Below the pieces are notes generated by a model. It did not search any database. It was not told the DNA's origin and saw nothing but the letters and a program-made list of their open reading frames with translations. A program made the translations under genes and the position numbers. Below are positions 49,513-61,652 of a stretch of DNA of 64,000 nt, in pieces. The stretch's first letter is position 1, and every line of letters starts with the position of its first letter. This stretch comes from Podospora pseudocomata (Eukaryota; Ascomycota; Sordariomycetes; Sordariales; Podosporaceae), in contig NC_085888.1 of the NCBI RefSeq assembly GCF_035222375.1, positions 1,488,001 to 1,552,000 of the forward strand, given 5' to 3'.

Positions 49513-49618
49513 CGCTTGCTGCAGTACCATATGTTAGTTCCTTCCTTCCTTCTCTCTCCCCCCCCCCTTCTCACCCCCATCATCAACATGATCATTGTCG
49601 TCATCATTTGCTATGACT

Positions 49619-49694
49619 CTCACCCTAACCTTCACCCTAACCTCCACCCTAACCTCCACCCTAAACTTCACCCTCATTCTCACCCTCAACCTCA
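49619..49694 (+). repeat. 12-bp tandem repeat containing CCCTAA
   Basis: About six copies of a unit close to YYCACCCTAACC, the last two diverged to CCCTCA. It contains the telomeric hexamer CCCTAA but with a 12-bp period, so it is not a simple interstitial telomere. Confidence 0.8.
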
Positions 49695-49966
49695 CATTAC
49701 CGCTCCTGCCCAGCTCCCAGCTGCCAACTCCCAGCTTCCATCTCGTCTCGAGTGTGATGATTTTGCGACACGGGATCCCTGCACACGCACCACCATCGGC
49801 ATTTCGCGGTGCCATGGTGCAACATGTGTCTGGTGAACCTTTTCTCACCCGAAGCGACTACCACCTCATCTCAATTGCCAATCTCGCCTCATTCATCTCA
49901 TTCAAGTCATTCTTCTCCCCCATCGCTCATCACTCACCGTCAACCCCCGCTAACACTGAATCACAG

Positions 49967-49999
49967 ATGCCGCGTCGCCAGACCGGCGCCTCAAAATGA
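49967..49999 (+). other. Upstream ORF overlapping the main start
   Basis: ATG 49967 opens MPRRQTGASK and stops at TGA 49997-49999, which overlaps the main ATG at 49996 (ATGA). The preceding CTAAC...AATCACAG just before 49967 also looks like a branch site and 3' splice site, so a leader intron may end there. Confidence 0.5.
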
Positions 50000-52900
50000 C
50001 CACCTCAACCTCACCATATGCGAGGACTCCAGAGTTCCCTTCCTACAGCCGGCAACCTGAGGGTCATCCATCAGATATGTCTCGGCAGCATGGGAATCGA
50101 CCAAGCCCACACCCCAAAATGGCTGCCTCCAAGGGGGAACCAGATCCCCTCGTGCAAAACTATGCGCACATTTTGGAACTGAAGCAGCGTCGCAAGGTCG
50201 ATGAGCAGCAGTTGCGCCTGAAGCTTGATAACAAGAAGATGGACCTCGACTCGTGGTTTCGGACTGACCGGGAAAGGTATCTCGCCTTGGAGGGGCATCC
50301 TGAACTTCTCAATGGGATAGTGAAGCTTTTGAAGGAGGTAAACCAGTTCAAGGCCAGGGATCTGGACCGCGAATATGACGAGGAACTGGCTGCCCTGAGG
50401 AAACGGTATGAAGAAATGGAGGCCAGCCAGTGGCAGAACGTGTTGAATATCGATGTGCCGCCGCCTTCTACGTCGGGGCCGCCTCCTGTAAGTTTTCGAT
50501 GGATGTGCCCAGAACTTTGTGTCGATTTGCTCATCGGATATCCAGCTGCCTGCTTCCGAAAGGCCGCAGCCGCCCATCTTGTCATCCTCTACCGCCCCGC
50601 CTAACAATCCACATGGGCCGCTCATGGCTCCAAGCGTGTCTGGTTATCCCAGAGGCTTCGTTGGTTCCTCGGAGCCTGTCAGACACGGGCCTCTGACGAT
50701 TGCACCACACTACCCCCCGACAATGCGCTCGTCTTTGGAGCCTCCACCCCAGACCAATGGGTCCCGAGAACCCCCGGTATCATCCATGCATGCCCACCCA
50801 GCGCCAGTCTCGTCTTCCATGCGGAATATGTACCATCCCATGCCACAGATGGCTCCCCCACAGCCACAGCTAACCAGTAATGGCCGTCGTATTCTTCCAG
50901 GAGCGCCAACAACAAATGGCTGGCACAGGAACCCTAGTTATGGTCCTGCCATGTACTCTACACCTCCAGGCAGAATGCCACCGCTCCATCCGACATACCC
51001 CAAGAGTGACGGAACCAACAACCCTTCGGCCCATGAACGCCAGGTTCTGCCTCCAATCCTCCCCCCTCAGCTGCATCGTCCTGGTCCGGTGGAGGAAGGA
51101 CAGCAGCCCAAGAGAAAGGCCACCCTTACCGACTCGGCTCCCCCAGACGTCAAACGAGCCAAGCAAGACCACACACCCAGCAGTGCCGATCTCGAGCGCG
51201 CAACTCCCACCGCCAGTGAGGATGTCCGTCCGCAGCGGACAGTCCAGTTTAGTGAGGTGTGGGGAGGCGGCAACCCAGAGTACAAGCACATCATTATCCA
51301 GTTCCCCGATGGTGGAGATTACTACATCCTTCGCTGCGAGGAGCACGGCGTCAACTTTGGAGAACACCCACTTCGAGGGGCTGCGAAGCATTTGGCTAGT
51401 GCTCAACACGGGAGGATGTCTAAAGAGCACACGCAGGCTATCAGAACGCTGGGTTGGATTGTGGAAGGATGCGACTACAAGTTAATGGAGATGAACAACA
51501 GGATGGTCATTGAAGCCTTCAAGAATGGTTACAAGCCCTTCAACGCCAACCAGCTCAACAAGACTGAGCGGGCAAAGAAGGGCTTCCCTCAGCTTGACAA
51601 GAATGGAACCCCCATGAGCAGCCCCCTGAGCGCAGCCGCCTCCAGACAGCGGAAGGCGGCTTCTGGGATTGCGAATCCAGCACCGGCTGGGCTGTATACA
51701 GGATATTGTACTGCCGATCAAAAGCAACACCCTGTTGTGATTTTGCCGTGGGACGAGGAGAATCTGAACTCGGCTGGTCTGTTGGAGCTCACCCTCGAGA
51801 GCGCTGGCTTGTTTTCCGGTCCGCTTCCAAAGTGTTACGAGTATGACCGTGATGACAAGGGTCAAGTGAGGAGGATCAAAGGATGGGCCGAAGGGTACGG
51901 GATTGGCGGCCCCCTCGTGAAGAAGCGGGAATTTCCAGTGCTCATCATCGATAGCAATGACCGGTAAGACAGTCGCGACTATTTTCTGTTTCTTCCCTTC
52001 TCGCTAACAATATGGGTAGGCAAAGCTGGCAACTTGGATGGATTGAGGCCAAATACCTGACTCCTTTTGATTTTGGCGATACTTCTGAGATTCCCCACTC
52101 GGCGGTGGCGCGAGAGTACTACGCCAAAACCATTCGAAAGTACCCAACTTACGATGATCTTCGACAAGATATGACTGCGAGGGGACAGCCCGTCGGCCCT
52201 GCCCAGACCCCGTTGCCAAAGAAAATGGCGGATAGCCCGTCTCCGTCCGCATCCGTGTCTTTTCCGTCTTTGACCGCTGGCTTGGCCACCGCACAGCCGG
52301 CGACTTCGCAACCCTTGCAGCAACACGACGTGGAGATGGCGGATGTTGGTTCGGATTCAGACCAAGAATCTGTTACCAAATCAATGTCCAACTCTACCAA
52401 TGACATCGACATGGCAACTGCTGACAGTCGCCGGACGAGCGTGTCTAATCCCGACGAAGGCACAGAGACCGAGAAGGAGTTGCCACACCCCAGTGCGCAA
52501 GCCATTGCCGCCCAGGCTCTCATCAATCTCGAGACGCCTGCACGGAGCACTGGCTTCACAGCCATCAACTCACGGAGCGCCGCGTCCAGCGCAGAGCCAC
52601 CCTCCCGACGGAGCCCAGTCCCCGGAGCGTCTACCGAAAGAAGGCGAGTGGAGAAAATCCATGCCCGGAGTAAGAATGTGCTTGCCACAACTCAACCAGC
52701 GACTTCCATCGTATCGCCACAGCCCATGTCGTCCATCGTCGTCAACACCGGTGTGGCAAATGGTCAGAAGCCATACAGGGCTGAATCAGCCCCGGTCCAC
52801 CAGAGTACGACGACGGCCGAGCGAGACCAGGAGCGCGCTCAGAGCGAATCCCTGACCCCTGCCTCACTGACAACTCCCGCCACACCGGCCTTTGTGTATC

Positions 52901-53514
52901 ACTTGCCGTCTGTTGAGCCTGTTCCACCGCAGCAGCAGGAGTATCCAACCCCCCTCCCATCGGCAACCGAGTCCGCGTCAGCCCCAACCGTATCCTTGGC
53001 CAGCGCAAGGGAGACTTCCCCTAGTGCTGGACCTCTGGCAACGCCCTCTGCCAGCGAGGCTTATGGTGCTAGCGAGTTCCCGGTGAAGACATCTTTCCCC
53101 GTGATCAAGACAGAAGCGGGCGAAGAGCCGGAAACATTCACAATTGGTGCGATTCGAGCGGGCGACGAAGAAATATTCAACTCAAAGATCGCCGGCACCC
53201 TTTTCTCCATTGAAGACGATCATACTACCGGGGTTCTGAAAGCTGTCCCGGGGTCACCAGAAGCTGTCTCGTCTTTCCAGATCGACCCCAAGCAGATCAA
53301 GACTGCGGCTCGGTCTATGCGTGGCGAGGGAGGCAGCTGCGAGGTCACGATCGAGTTCATTGGGGATAAAACGCTGACACTGGTGTTTGAATTGGGTAGG
53401 GTCAATATTGAAGAACGCCTCGAGTCTGGAAAGATCCAAGCCAGGAGGTTTTGCCGGCGTCTGTTAGCCTGGAACAAGGCGGTAGAATGCCCCAGTATCG
53501 CCAACGCTCCGTGA
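49996..53514 (+). CDS. Large conserved nuclear-type protein of unknown function, 1134 aa
   Basis: Exons are 49996-50487, 50546-51963 and 52020-53514 (3405 nt), with introns of 58 and 56 nt. The N-terminal 60 residues are disordered. A coiled coil follows (about 55-150: LELKQRRKVDEQQLRLKLDNKKMDLD...LDREYDEELAALRKRYEEME). A long Pro/Ser/Gln region comes next. The central module VQFSEVWGGGNPEYKHIIIQFPDGGDYYILRCEEHGVNFG, then HPLRGAAKHLASAQHGRM, has Cys/His spacing like an atypical C2H2 finger, and is followed by a folded region to ENLNSAGLLELTLESAGLFSG and WAEGYGIGGP. The C-terminal half is low-complexity, ending in an ordered domain (ETFTIGAIRAGDEEIFNSKIAGTLFSIED ... RRFCRRLLAWNKAV). The layout suggests a chromatin or transcription cofactor; no specific function is claimed. 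The main frame is open upstream to the AG at 49965-49966, so an extra 5' exon is possible. Confidence 0.85.
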
Positions 53515-54800
<1,286 letters not shown>

Positions 54801-56921
54801 ATGTCGGCCCCCCCTCGCGCCCAGCGCAGCGACCAGCTGGATCCCAACTCGCAACACCCGTCCACCCCGTCGCGAGGTGATGGCGCCGCTTCGTCCGTCT
54901 TTTCTCCCGCCCCGAATCCCACCTATGCCATCTTCTCCCCCGCGACCCTGAGCTCGACGAACCCGAGCACCGCCTCGGCCGCGAAGAGGAGGAGCACCAT
55001 CCTCGTTCACCAAAAGTCCCCCCTGCTTCTCGCGACACCCCCCCAAATCACACGCGCCCTTGCGTACAGCCACCCGTTTCTCTTGCCACTCAACAATGTC
55101 GTCGGGTTATTGACATGGACAACGGGCGATGCGTGGGAGAGCTTCCTGCTCGTGGCCTTCTTCTGGGCGGTGGTGCTCTACGGGGACTTTCTCATGCGCG
55201 CCACCGGACCTCTGATACTGGTGTTGATCCTCATCATGGGCATGTACGGCCGGCGGTTCAGCCCGCTGAGCAGTAGCAGTTGGAGCGAGCCTGGACTTGG
55301 TGCAGGGGATGGTACGGGTGTCGCGACGGATGCAAACGGTGCCAAGACGTTGAAGAAGAGCAAGAGCAAGAACTTGTTGGTGGATGGACTGCCGGAAAAG
55401 AATACCAAGACAGAGAATGGAACCGCGGCGACTCCTACGGCCGGACACAAGAGGAATCAAAGCTCGATGTCGGAGGCGACGAATACACGACATCAAAAGA
55501 CGTTGGATGAGATTGTTGAGACACTGAAGGAGTTCACAGCTCGGTGTAATATCCTGCTGGAACCCTTGTTGGAGTTGACGGATTTCTTGAGCACGCAGCA
55601 GACGGCCACGTCAGCCACCACCCGGCCGGCGTTGACGACATTGTTTGTCCGGATTTTGCTCTGCACGCCGTTTTGGTTTTCGCTTACGCTGCCCCCGCTG
55701 AGGATCATCACCACCCGCCGGGTGATTCTTTTCTTTGGAACCATTATCCTTACCTGGCATGCTCGAGTGATGCGCGTCACTCGGGCTATCCTCTGGAGAA
55801 GCGCCACTATCAGAAAGTTCTTGACGCTAATCACTGGTTTGCAGTTTGAGATACCTGTCAAGGCAGGTGCAACAACCACAGCAACACCGTCTGCCGATGC
55901 TGCCAACACTGTCAGCAGCAGTGCTGTCTCGACCAAAACTAAAAGTTCGGCAGCTGGCACTAACAAGGCTACTCGCCATGAGTCGGAGCTGACCAAGGCC
56001 CTGCGCCGAGCCAGAGGGGGCCAGGATACCGGAGTGAGATTTACGTTTATTATCTATGAGAACCAGCGGCGCTGGGTCGGGCTGGGTTGGACGACGAGTT
56101 TGTTTGCATATGAGAGGCCGGCGTGGACGGATGAGCATAACAATGCTGTGCCGCAGCGGGATGAGTTTGAGCTGCCCGAGGTGGAGGACGGGAGTAATAT
56201 GCGGTGGAGGTGGGTGGAGGGGAGTAGGTGGAAGGTGGATGGGGTGCCGGATGAGGCTGTGATGGCGGAGGATAGGGAAAAGGAGTGGGATTATGATGGG
56301 CCAGGAGGGAAGGTGGGGTGGATTTATTATGACAATAAGGTTTGTTTTTGTGGCATCGTTGTTTTGTTGGGGGTGCTAATGATGAGATAGTGGCAAAACG
56401 GTCGGAGGGGCCAAGATGGGTGGGGAAAGTGGACACGCCGACGAAAGTGGTACCGCGATGCTGAGCTTGTCGAGGCAGATACTGAGGATGCCGCCGCTGC
56501 GGCCAGCGATGTGAAGTCTATCCCGTCCATCGATCTCACCCCCACCACACCTGGCACACCCACAACCATGACGGTGGGAAGCCCGCCGACTACAAACGAA
56601 AGCAAGGAGAATCTGGCGCTCGAGAGGGAGGAGGAGTACGACTCTGCCTCTATGCTGTCTACGTCTAGCAGGTCGACGTCACGGTTTATCAAGCCCTCTT
56701 CGCTGAGGAAGAGGGTGACGGATGCGAGCTCGCTCTCGTCGTCACATAGACGGAGCGGGAGCAGGAGGGCGAGCGGGGTTAGTGGGAGTTTGGGGAGTAA
56801 TTCGGGGGATTATGACGATGCGGGTGTTGGGACTTTGCAGACTAGGCTGGCGATGCAGGATGCAGGAAAGGAGGAGGGGAGTTGGGGGGTTGGGGATGAG
56901 GTTAGGATGGGGTTGGAGTGA
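54801..56921 (+). CDS. Pex23/Pex30-family peroxin with dysferlin domain, 689 aa
   Basis: Exons are 54801-56339 and 56391-56921; the 51-nt intron (GTTTGT, branch GCTAAT) joins YYDNK to WQNGRRGQDGWG. Residues 1-80 are disordered. Paired hydrophobic stretches follow at about 95-155 (HPFLLPLNNVVGLLTWTTG; ESFLLVAFFWAVVLYGDFLM; GPLILVLILIMGMYG) and about 290-345 (VRILLCTPFWFSLTLPP; RRVILFFGTIILTWHARV), reticulon-like as in Pex30. A split dysferlin domain spans the splice site: RFTFIIYENQRRWVGLGWT, WRWVEGSRWKVDG, then WDYDGPGGKVGWIYYDNK / GWGKWTRRRKWYRDAELVE. These ER/peroxisome membrane proteins control peroxisome number and contact sites. The tail is Ser/Thr-rich. Which of Pex23, 24, 29-32 it matches cannot be settled by eye. 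Confidence 0.88.
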
Positions 56922-57980
56922 GGGGGGTTGTTGTGGGTGGAAGTTGGTCTTTTTGCGCAGTAGGATTATGCGTGCTGTTTTTCTTTTTGGTCCAAGGTTG
57001 ATACCCGTTTTGGGGGATTGGGCAACGGTTTTTGTTTATGTTTTTTTTTTATAGATGAGGTTGACGGGGCCTTGTTGGGTGGCTTTTGCATAGTTGGCTT
57101 TTTTTGGGAGGGGAGGAGGTTGAGAGGGGTTTTTGATAGAGAGTTGTGATAAGATTGTTGATGATGATGATGAGCGTATGGTTATTTCGAAAGGTCCTTT
57201 TCTATGGTGAGGATGTGAATAAAGTGGATGCTGGACACGAGGCTAGGACGACAGTGCGCTAATGTTTGTTTTGGACTTGATTGCTACCTTAGGCCAGGGT
57301 TCATGAGCCACCTATCATTGTCCCTTGTCAATGGCACCATTAAGAGGGGTTTGAAGGTTTTGGAAGCTGAAGGTTTGAAAGTTTGAAGACTTGAAGACTT
57401 GAAAGAATATCAGGTACACAGCTCGTGTGGGCTTTGGTGAGGAGGTCCGGTGACCTTGGAATGTAAGAGGGTTTCATAAATCACCAATCATTCGTTTTTT
57501 TGCTTCGCGTATCCGCCATTTGCGCCGCTGGCTCATAGTGCTGCATGAATATTCTTCCTGTATTTGGAAGAAATGGTTCTGATTGATCCGCAGTAGCGTC
57601 AATGTCTGTTCTCTTCGCTCTCGGCAGTTACACTCAGAGGCACTGGCTATTGACAATGAGGAAGAAGATAGGGGCAAGCTTTTATTGAGCGGTCTACGCC
57701 CAATCAACGAGGTAAAGGAAATGATCTTGGTAAAGTACCTTAATGTGCCCGACTGAGGAATTGCCGTACTATGTATAACTGAGATCCCACGTCTGTACAA
57801 GAATAGGTAGTTATAACTACTTCTGACATAAAACTGAGTGGAAAGATCTGCTAAATAATCGTAACCCTAGCAACAGGTGCATCGCTGTCCTCAAAGAGCG
57901 TTTCGTCATCATTTAAGCCCACCCCCACGCGGCGATAGACCGAATCTTCCCCTTCGATAGCCCGCAGCACTCAAAAGCCC
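56922..57980. other. Intergenic region
   Basis: 1.06 kb between the peroxin gene and the HET relic. Imperfect repeats GAAGGTTTGAAAGTTTGAAGACTTGAAGAC occur near 57363-57400. A minus-strand frame of 108 codons (57474-57800) has no support. Confidence 0.5.
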
Positions 57981-60326
57981 TTAACTGACGCGCCTTGCCA
58001 AGAGGGGGTCCCCGGTTCCGATCAATAGGCAATATAAAACTTCTCGACCACTGACTGGCTCCGTTTTGTCCTGTGGGCAATCCATGTACACTGGTACGTG
58101 TTCGTCTTTATTATGAAAGAAGAGATGACCATGGACGTCCTCGTGTACCACGGCGCCACGCATCTGGGCAACGAGATGTATTTGGCCATCCAAAACAGCC
58201 CCGAAGTTGTCATCAGCCTTCGTCAGCGCAAAGGTTCTTCCCCGACAAATGCTCAAACGTGAATCCATTTGCAAATTAGAGATGCAGAAATGGGCGGAAG
58301 GTGATTTGGTAACAGGGTTTGTCAATGACATCCAGGACCACGATGAAATTCCAGGTATTCTCAAGGTGTTCCTGATGATGGGATGTGCAATGCCCACCCA
58401 AAGTAAACCTCGTGCCAAGTCCTCCAACCACAGCCCGGCAAGATACCTGTCGCCCGTCACTGGGTGAACCCGGCGCGCAATGCCGGCACGAGAGTAGGGC
58501 CGATCCGACTCATGCGTGAGCACCATGCTTGAGTACTCTGACATGGCCTCTAGCCAAAAGTCACGCGCCCGTTGCAAAGAGCACTTCCCTTCTGACATCT
58601 CGGCAAATTGTCGGTGAATGCTGCCGTATTCATTGTTAGTTGTGGTCCTCCAACGTCGAGCCAAATTCATGTAGCTGGGGGGCCTGAAACCATCCTCTTG
58701 CCTTCTCGCCGCCACATGCAGCCTTTCGATTTGCGTCAAGTTCGTTGAGATGTTGTCCATGTCGCCGCACTCGAAATGCATGGTATGTCTGCACCGCCAG
58801 AGAAGCTCGGATTTCGAAAAATAAACGACGCGGTGTGAGAGCATTCTCTCCTGAAACACCCACGCCCGGTAAAACAATGGGCTCACGGTCTTCTTACCGA
58901 TAGAGCAAGTCCCCAAAACATAACTGTGGGTAACCGAGTGTGAGGGTCGGACGTGGATTTCCGCGGTGGATTCTTGCCCGTCTGATCGAAAGTTTATGGT
59001 GTGGGCTGCGGTGTGTGTGCTCGTCCAAAAGAAATCAAGAAAACCAACAACAAACAGCGCAACAGATCGCTGCGCAAAGGCAAGATACACAAAGCGCCTG
59101 GCAGATCTCCCACGCAACAGAAACACAAAACGCGCTGGTGGTAGAGGTTTGTAGAGGAGCCCAGCACATTCACATTCCGTTTGTTAGCCATACAAACTGG
59201 TGCCGCTCACTAAATAGGCTTTCCGAAGAATTTGTAGCAGCTGCAGCTGCAATGTTGAAATAGCCATTGGCGCAGATATCGGCCATCTCGGCAGGTTGTG
59301 TGAGCCAGTCGTCCATGTCGTCCTGGATAATACAAAGTGAATCAATCCAGAGAAAGTAACAACCGAGCACGCGGGCCAGAGAGATGCTATCCCGGAACAA
59401 AACAGGGATGTCGGATCACTCGATGTCCTCTGTTCTTGATTTGTACGTCTCTTTCGTCGTGCGCAGCGGAAGTGCGTCCAAGCCTGGTTTGCCCCAACAG
59501 CGGCTCAATGTGATGTAACGCAGAGCCGCCGAGCCAGCCAGGTTGGCAGTCTCCATCAAACCTTGGTGTCGAATGCGAGACATCACAAAGGCGCGTCGGC
59601 AGATACCCCGACCTTTTGGAGCAGACAGGGTAATCTTTACACCCGTCTAACCACCGCTGTCTCACCCTGCTGCTGTCTTCGAGATCAGTCACTCCCGGCA
59701 CGATGGATGCCCTTCCAAAGGAATCCAAAAAACCAGGCCGCAGACATACTCCTTGACATCCCGTTGCCCGGGCTGGATAGGTGCTGGGCTCATCAAAAAA
59801 GTCCAGCCGAGGCCTGACCACTCTTTGCATGTTATGGTGGGGTCGAGGACCTACCCGCGTCACTTGAAGGTTTCTCGCCGGTCGTAATTCGTGCCAGACA
59901 TGGAGGCGACGCTTCCCGTCTCTGCCAGCGCTCTTTTCTAGCGGTTTTGCTTGGTGTTCTCCGTCTTGTGAAGCAGGACCATCGGTTGAGCCCCCAGAAT
60001 GATTGCGAGTCAGCTCCCCACCGGCCACGGTGTTGTCATGATATGGATCCCTACCCTCACCCTCATGCTCATCTTCATGCTCATCCTCATACTCATACTC
60101 ATCCCTATACATATCGCTCTAAAAATGGGATATACCCGGCTCCAAAACCCAACAGAGACCGCATCCGTTCTCGGCAGCATCCGTGACCGTTTCCACAGAA
60201 ATCGCCCGGTAGCGCGGCAGCGGCAAGAACTTAGAGCCTTTCGTCAATACTGCCGTCCGGGCTTGCATCAAAACTGGCAAAGTCTAGGTTGAGACATGCG
60301 GGGCAGATACACGTAGTAGGCGCCAT
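57981..60326 (-). pseudogene. Decayed heterokaryon-incompatibility (HET domain) gene
   Basis: HET-family blocks occur in the right order on the minus strand but in different frames. The start MAPTTCICPACLNLDF (ATG 60326) runs into TAA at 60233-60231. RYRAISVETVTDAAENGCGLCWVLEPG, in another frame, ends at TAG 60121-60119. An acidic repeat (EYEYEDEHEDEHEGEG) and VRQRWLDGCKDYPVCSKRSGYLPTRL lie in a third frame. After a frameshift near 59570 come METANLAGSAALRYITLSRCWG and LPLRTTKETY, broken by an in-frame TGA at 59418-59416. DIPVLFRDSISLARVLGCYFLWIDSLCIIQDD...YFNIAAAAATNSSESLF then ends at TGA 59172-59170. Finally an open 381-codon frame (59126-57981) has YRAWVFQERMLSHRVVYFSKSELLWRC. The usual YCWG block is RCWG here. 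HET proteins trigger cell death after non-self fusion; at least four separate breaks make this copy non-functional as read. Confidence 0.85.
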
Positions 60327-61229
60327 AGCTGGTGGGATTCAAATTCAAGTGTTGGCTATCGTCGGTGGGATGGGTAATGTCGCCAGCAGGCTCGCGGATA
60401 GAGCTGGGGAAGCGGGGATGGATCCAGTCTGGAATTCGAGTGAAGTGCTGGATCAACTGACCTCTACTACCTTGAGCAGCTGCAAGGCCTGAGATCGGCT
60501 CGGATTGATGAAGGTGTACTCCCAGGCACGAGCTGTAATCGGTCTGGATCACTGGGTGTCCTAAACATACCACCTGCTGTGTTATCCCAGGTAGGAACGA
60601 GGGTTGTAACGTGGTGCAAAACAAACATCAGAATGATACGACAGAGCTGTCACTCACGATAACAGACTGGAGCCGACTACGTTGACCTGAACCACCCAGC
60701 GGCAATACCTCGAGAATCTACTTCCCATTACTTACCTACCTGCATACAATATCAGCCTACCTAGTATGACGCTGTCAGTCGAGAGAAGTTGTCCTCAAAC
60801 CTCGGTTTTCAGGCAGCATGTCTTTAAGCTTCAATTGAAATTTAAAGTACCTTGGGCGGTACATGCATTATCTAGGTGGTGATTTGAAATTGACGACCCT
60901 AGGCGTAAAGGACGCAGCTTAGCATCATTGACGGGACTACTAGAATCGACGTCCTGTGTAGGGGTTGGAGTGGGCAGCCGGGGCGGGTGACCGCGTAGCT
61001 TCACCCAGGCCTACCATTCTCATTCATCTGATTCTGGGGCTTCATTTTTGGAGTGAGGGCAGGCTTCTGGCAATTTGGCAGTCAAACTCCCACAAGTCAA
61101 CCTTAAGTGCAAGACTCAATCCCAAACAGTCATCCGGCCAATCTTTTTCTCCGCGGCTTAACTTTTCGTTTTTTCTCCAAAATCAACCACCAGAATACCA
61201 CATCCCATCACGAACCCAAAACCGAAAAC
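60327..61229. other. Intergenic region
   Basis: Contains CTACCTACCT/ACCTAGGT-type words near 60734-60765 and 60870-60876. No gene is recognised. Confidence 0.5.
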
Positions 61230-61652
61230 ATGTCCCCTTCCGACGAACTCGAAGAAATGCTCCTCGACTTCACCGCCCAAGTCGCCTCCCTCCGTGACCT
61301 CGTGCTACGACCCGAATACTCCAACTTTGAGGACGACCCCAAGACCTACGATTTCATCGTTTCAAGGGTGAACAAGATATTGAACATCGCCGAAGCATGG
61401 ATCATGAAGCTGGAGCACGATGTCAGGATGCAACAAGAGCAGGAGCGGCAATGGGCTGAAGAGTATGGCTGGGGAGGCTGGGGTGCGTCGGCGCTGACAC
61501 GACCTGCTGTGGAGTCGAGGGGGGAGTTTGACCTGCTGCTTAGGGGGGTTGAGAGAGTCAAGATGGGGGTTTTCTTTGCGGTGGAGGGGAATGTCATGGT
61601 GGGGATTGAGACAGTTAAGCAAGGGGTGAGGGGGTTTGAGGGGTGGGTTTAA
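61230..61652 (+). CDS. Small acidic helical protein of unknown function, 140 aa
   Basis: A single frame runs from ATG 61230 (context CGAAAACATGTCCCC) to TAA 61652. The sequence starts MSPSDELEEMLLDFTAQVASL. It continues as amphipathic helices (TYDFIVSRVNKILNIAEAWIMKLEHDVRMQQEQERQW), a Trp/Gly turn (EEYGWGGWGAS) and a last helix pair (FDLLLRGVERVKMGVFFAVEGNVMVGIETVKQGV). There is no signal peptide, membrane segment or known motif. The leader before the ATG is A/C-rich, as in expressed fungal genes, and codon use up to about position 61480 is C-ending. It sits between the HET relic and the transposon, in the accessory-looking end of the window. Probably a real but lineage-restricted gene. Confidence 0.55.
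   Translation: MSPSDELEEMLLDFTAQVASLRDLVLRPEYSNFEDDPKTYDFIVSRVNKILNIAEAWIMKLEHDVRMQQEQERQWAEEYGWGGWGASALTRPAVESRGEFDLLLRGVERVKMGVFFAVEGNVMVGIETVKQGVRGFEGWV

Noticed and set aside
59416-59418. HET stop codon as a product of repeat-induced point mutation
   Set aside because: If it arose from TGG, the change falls in a CpC rather than the preferred CpA context, and the surrounding sequence is not AT-rich.
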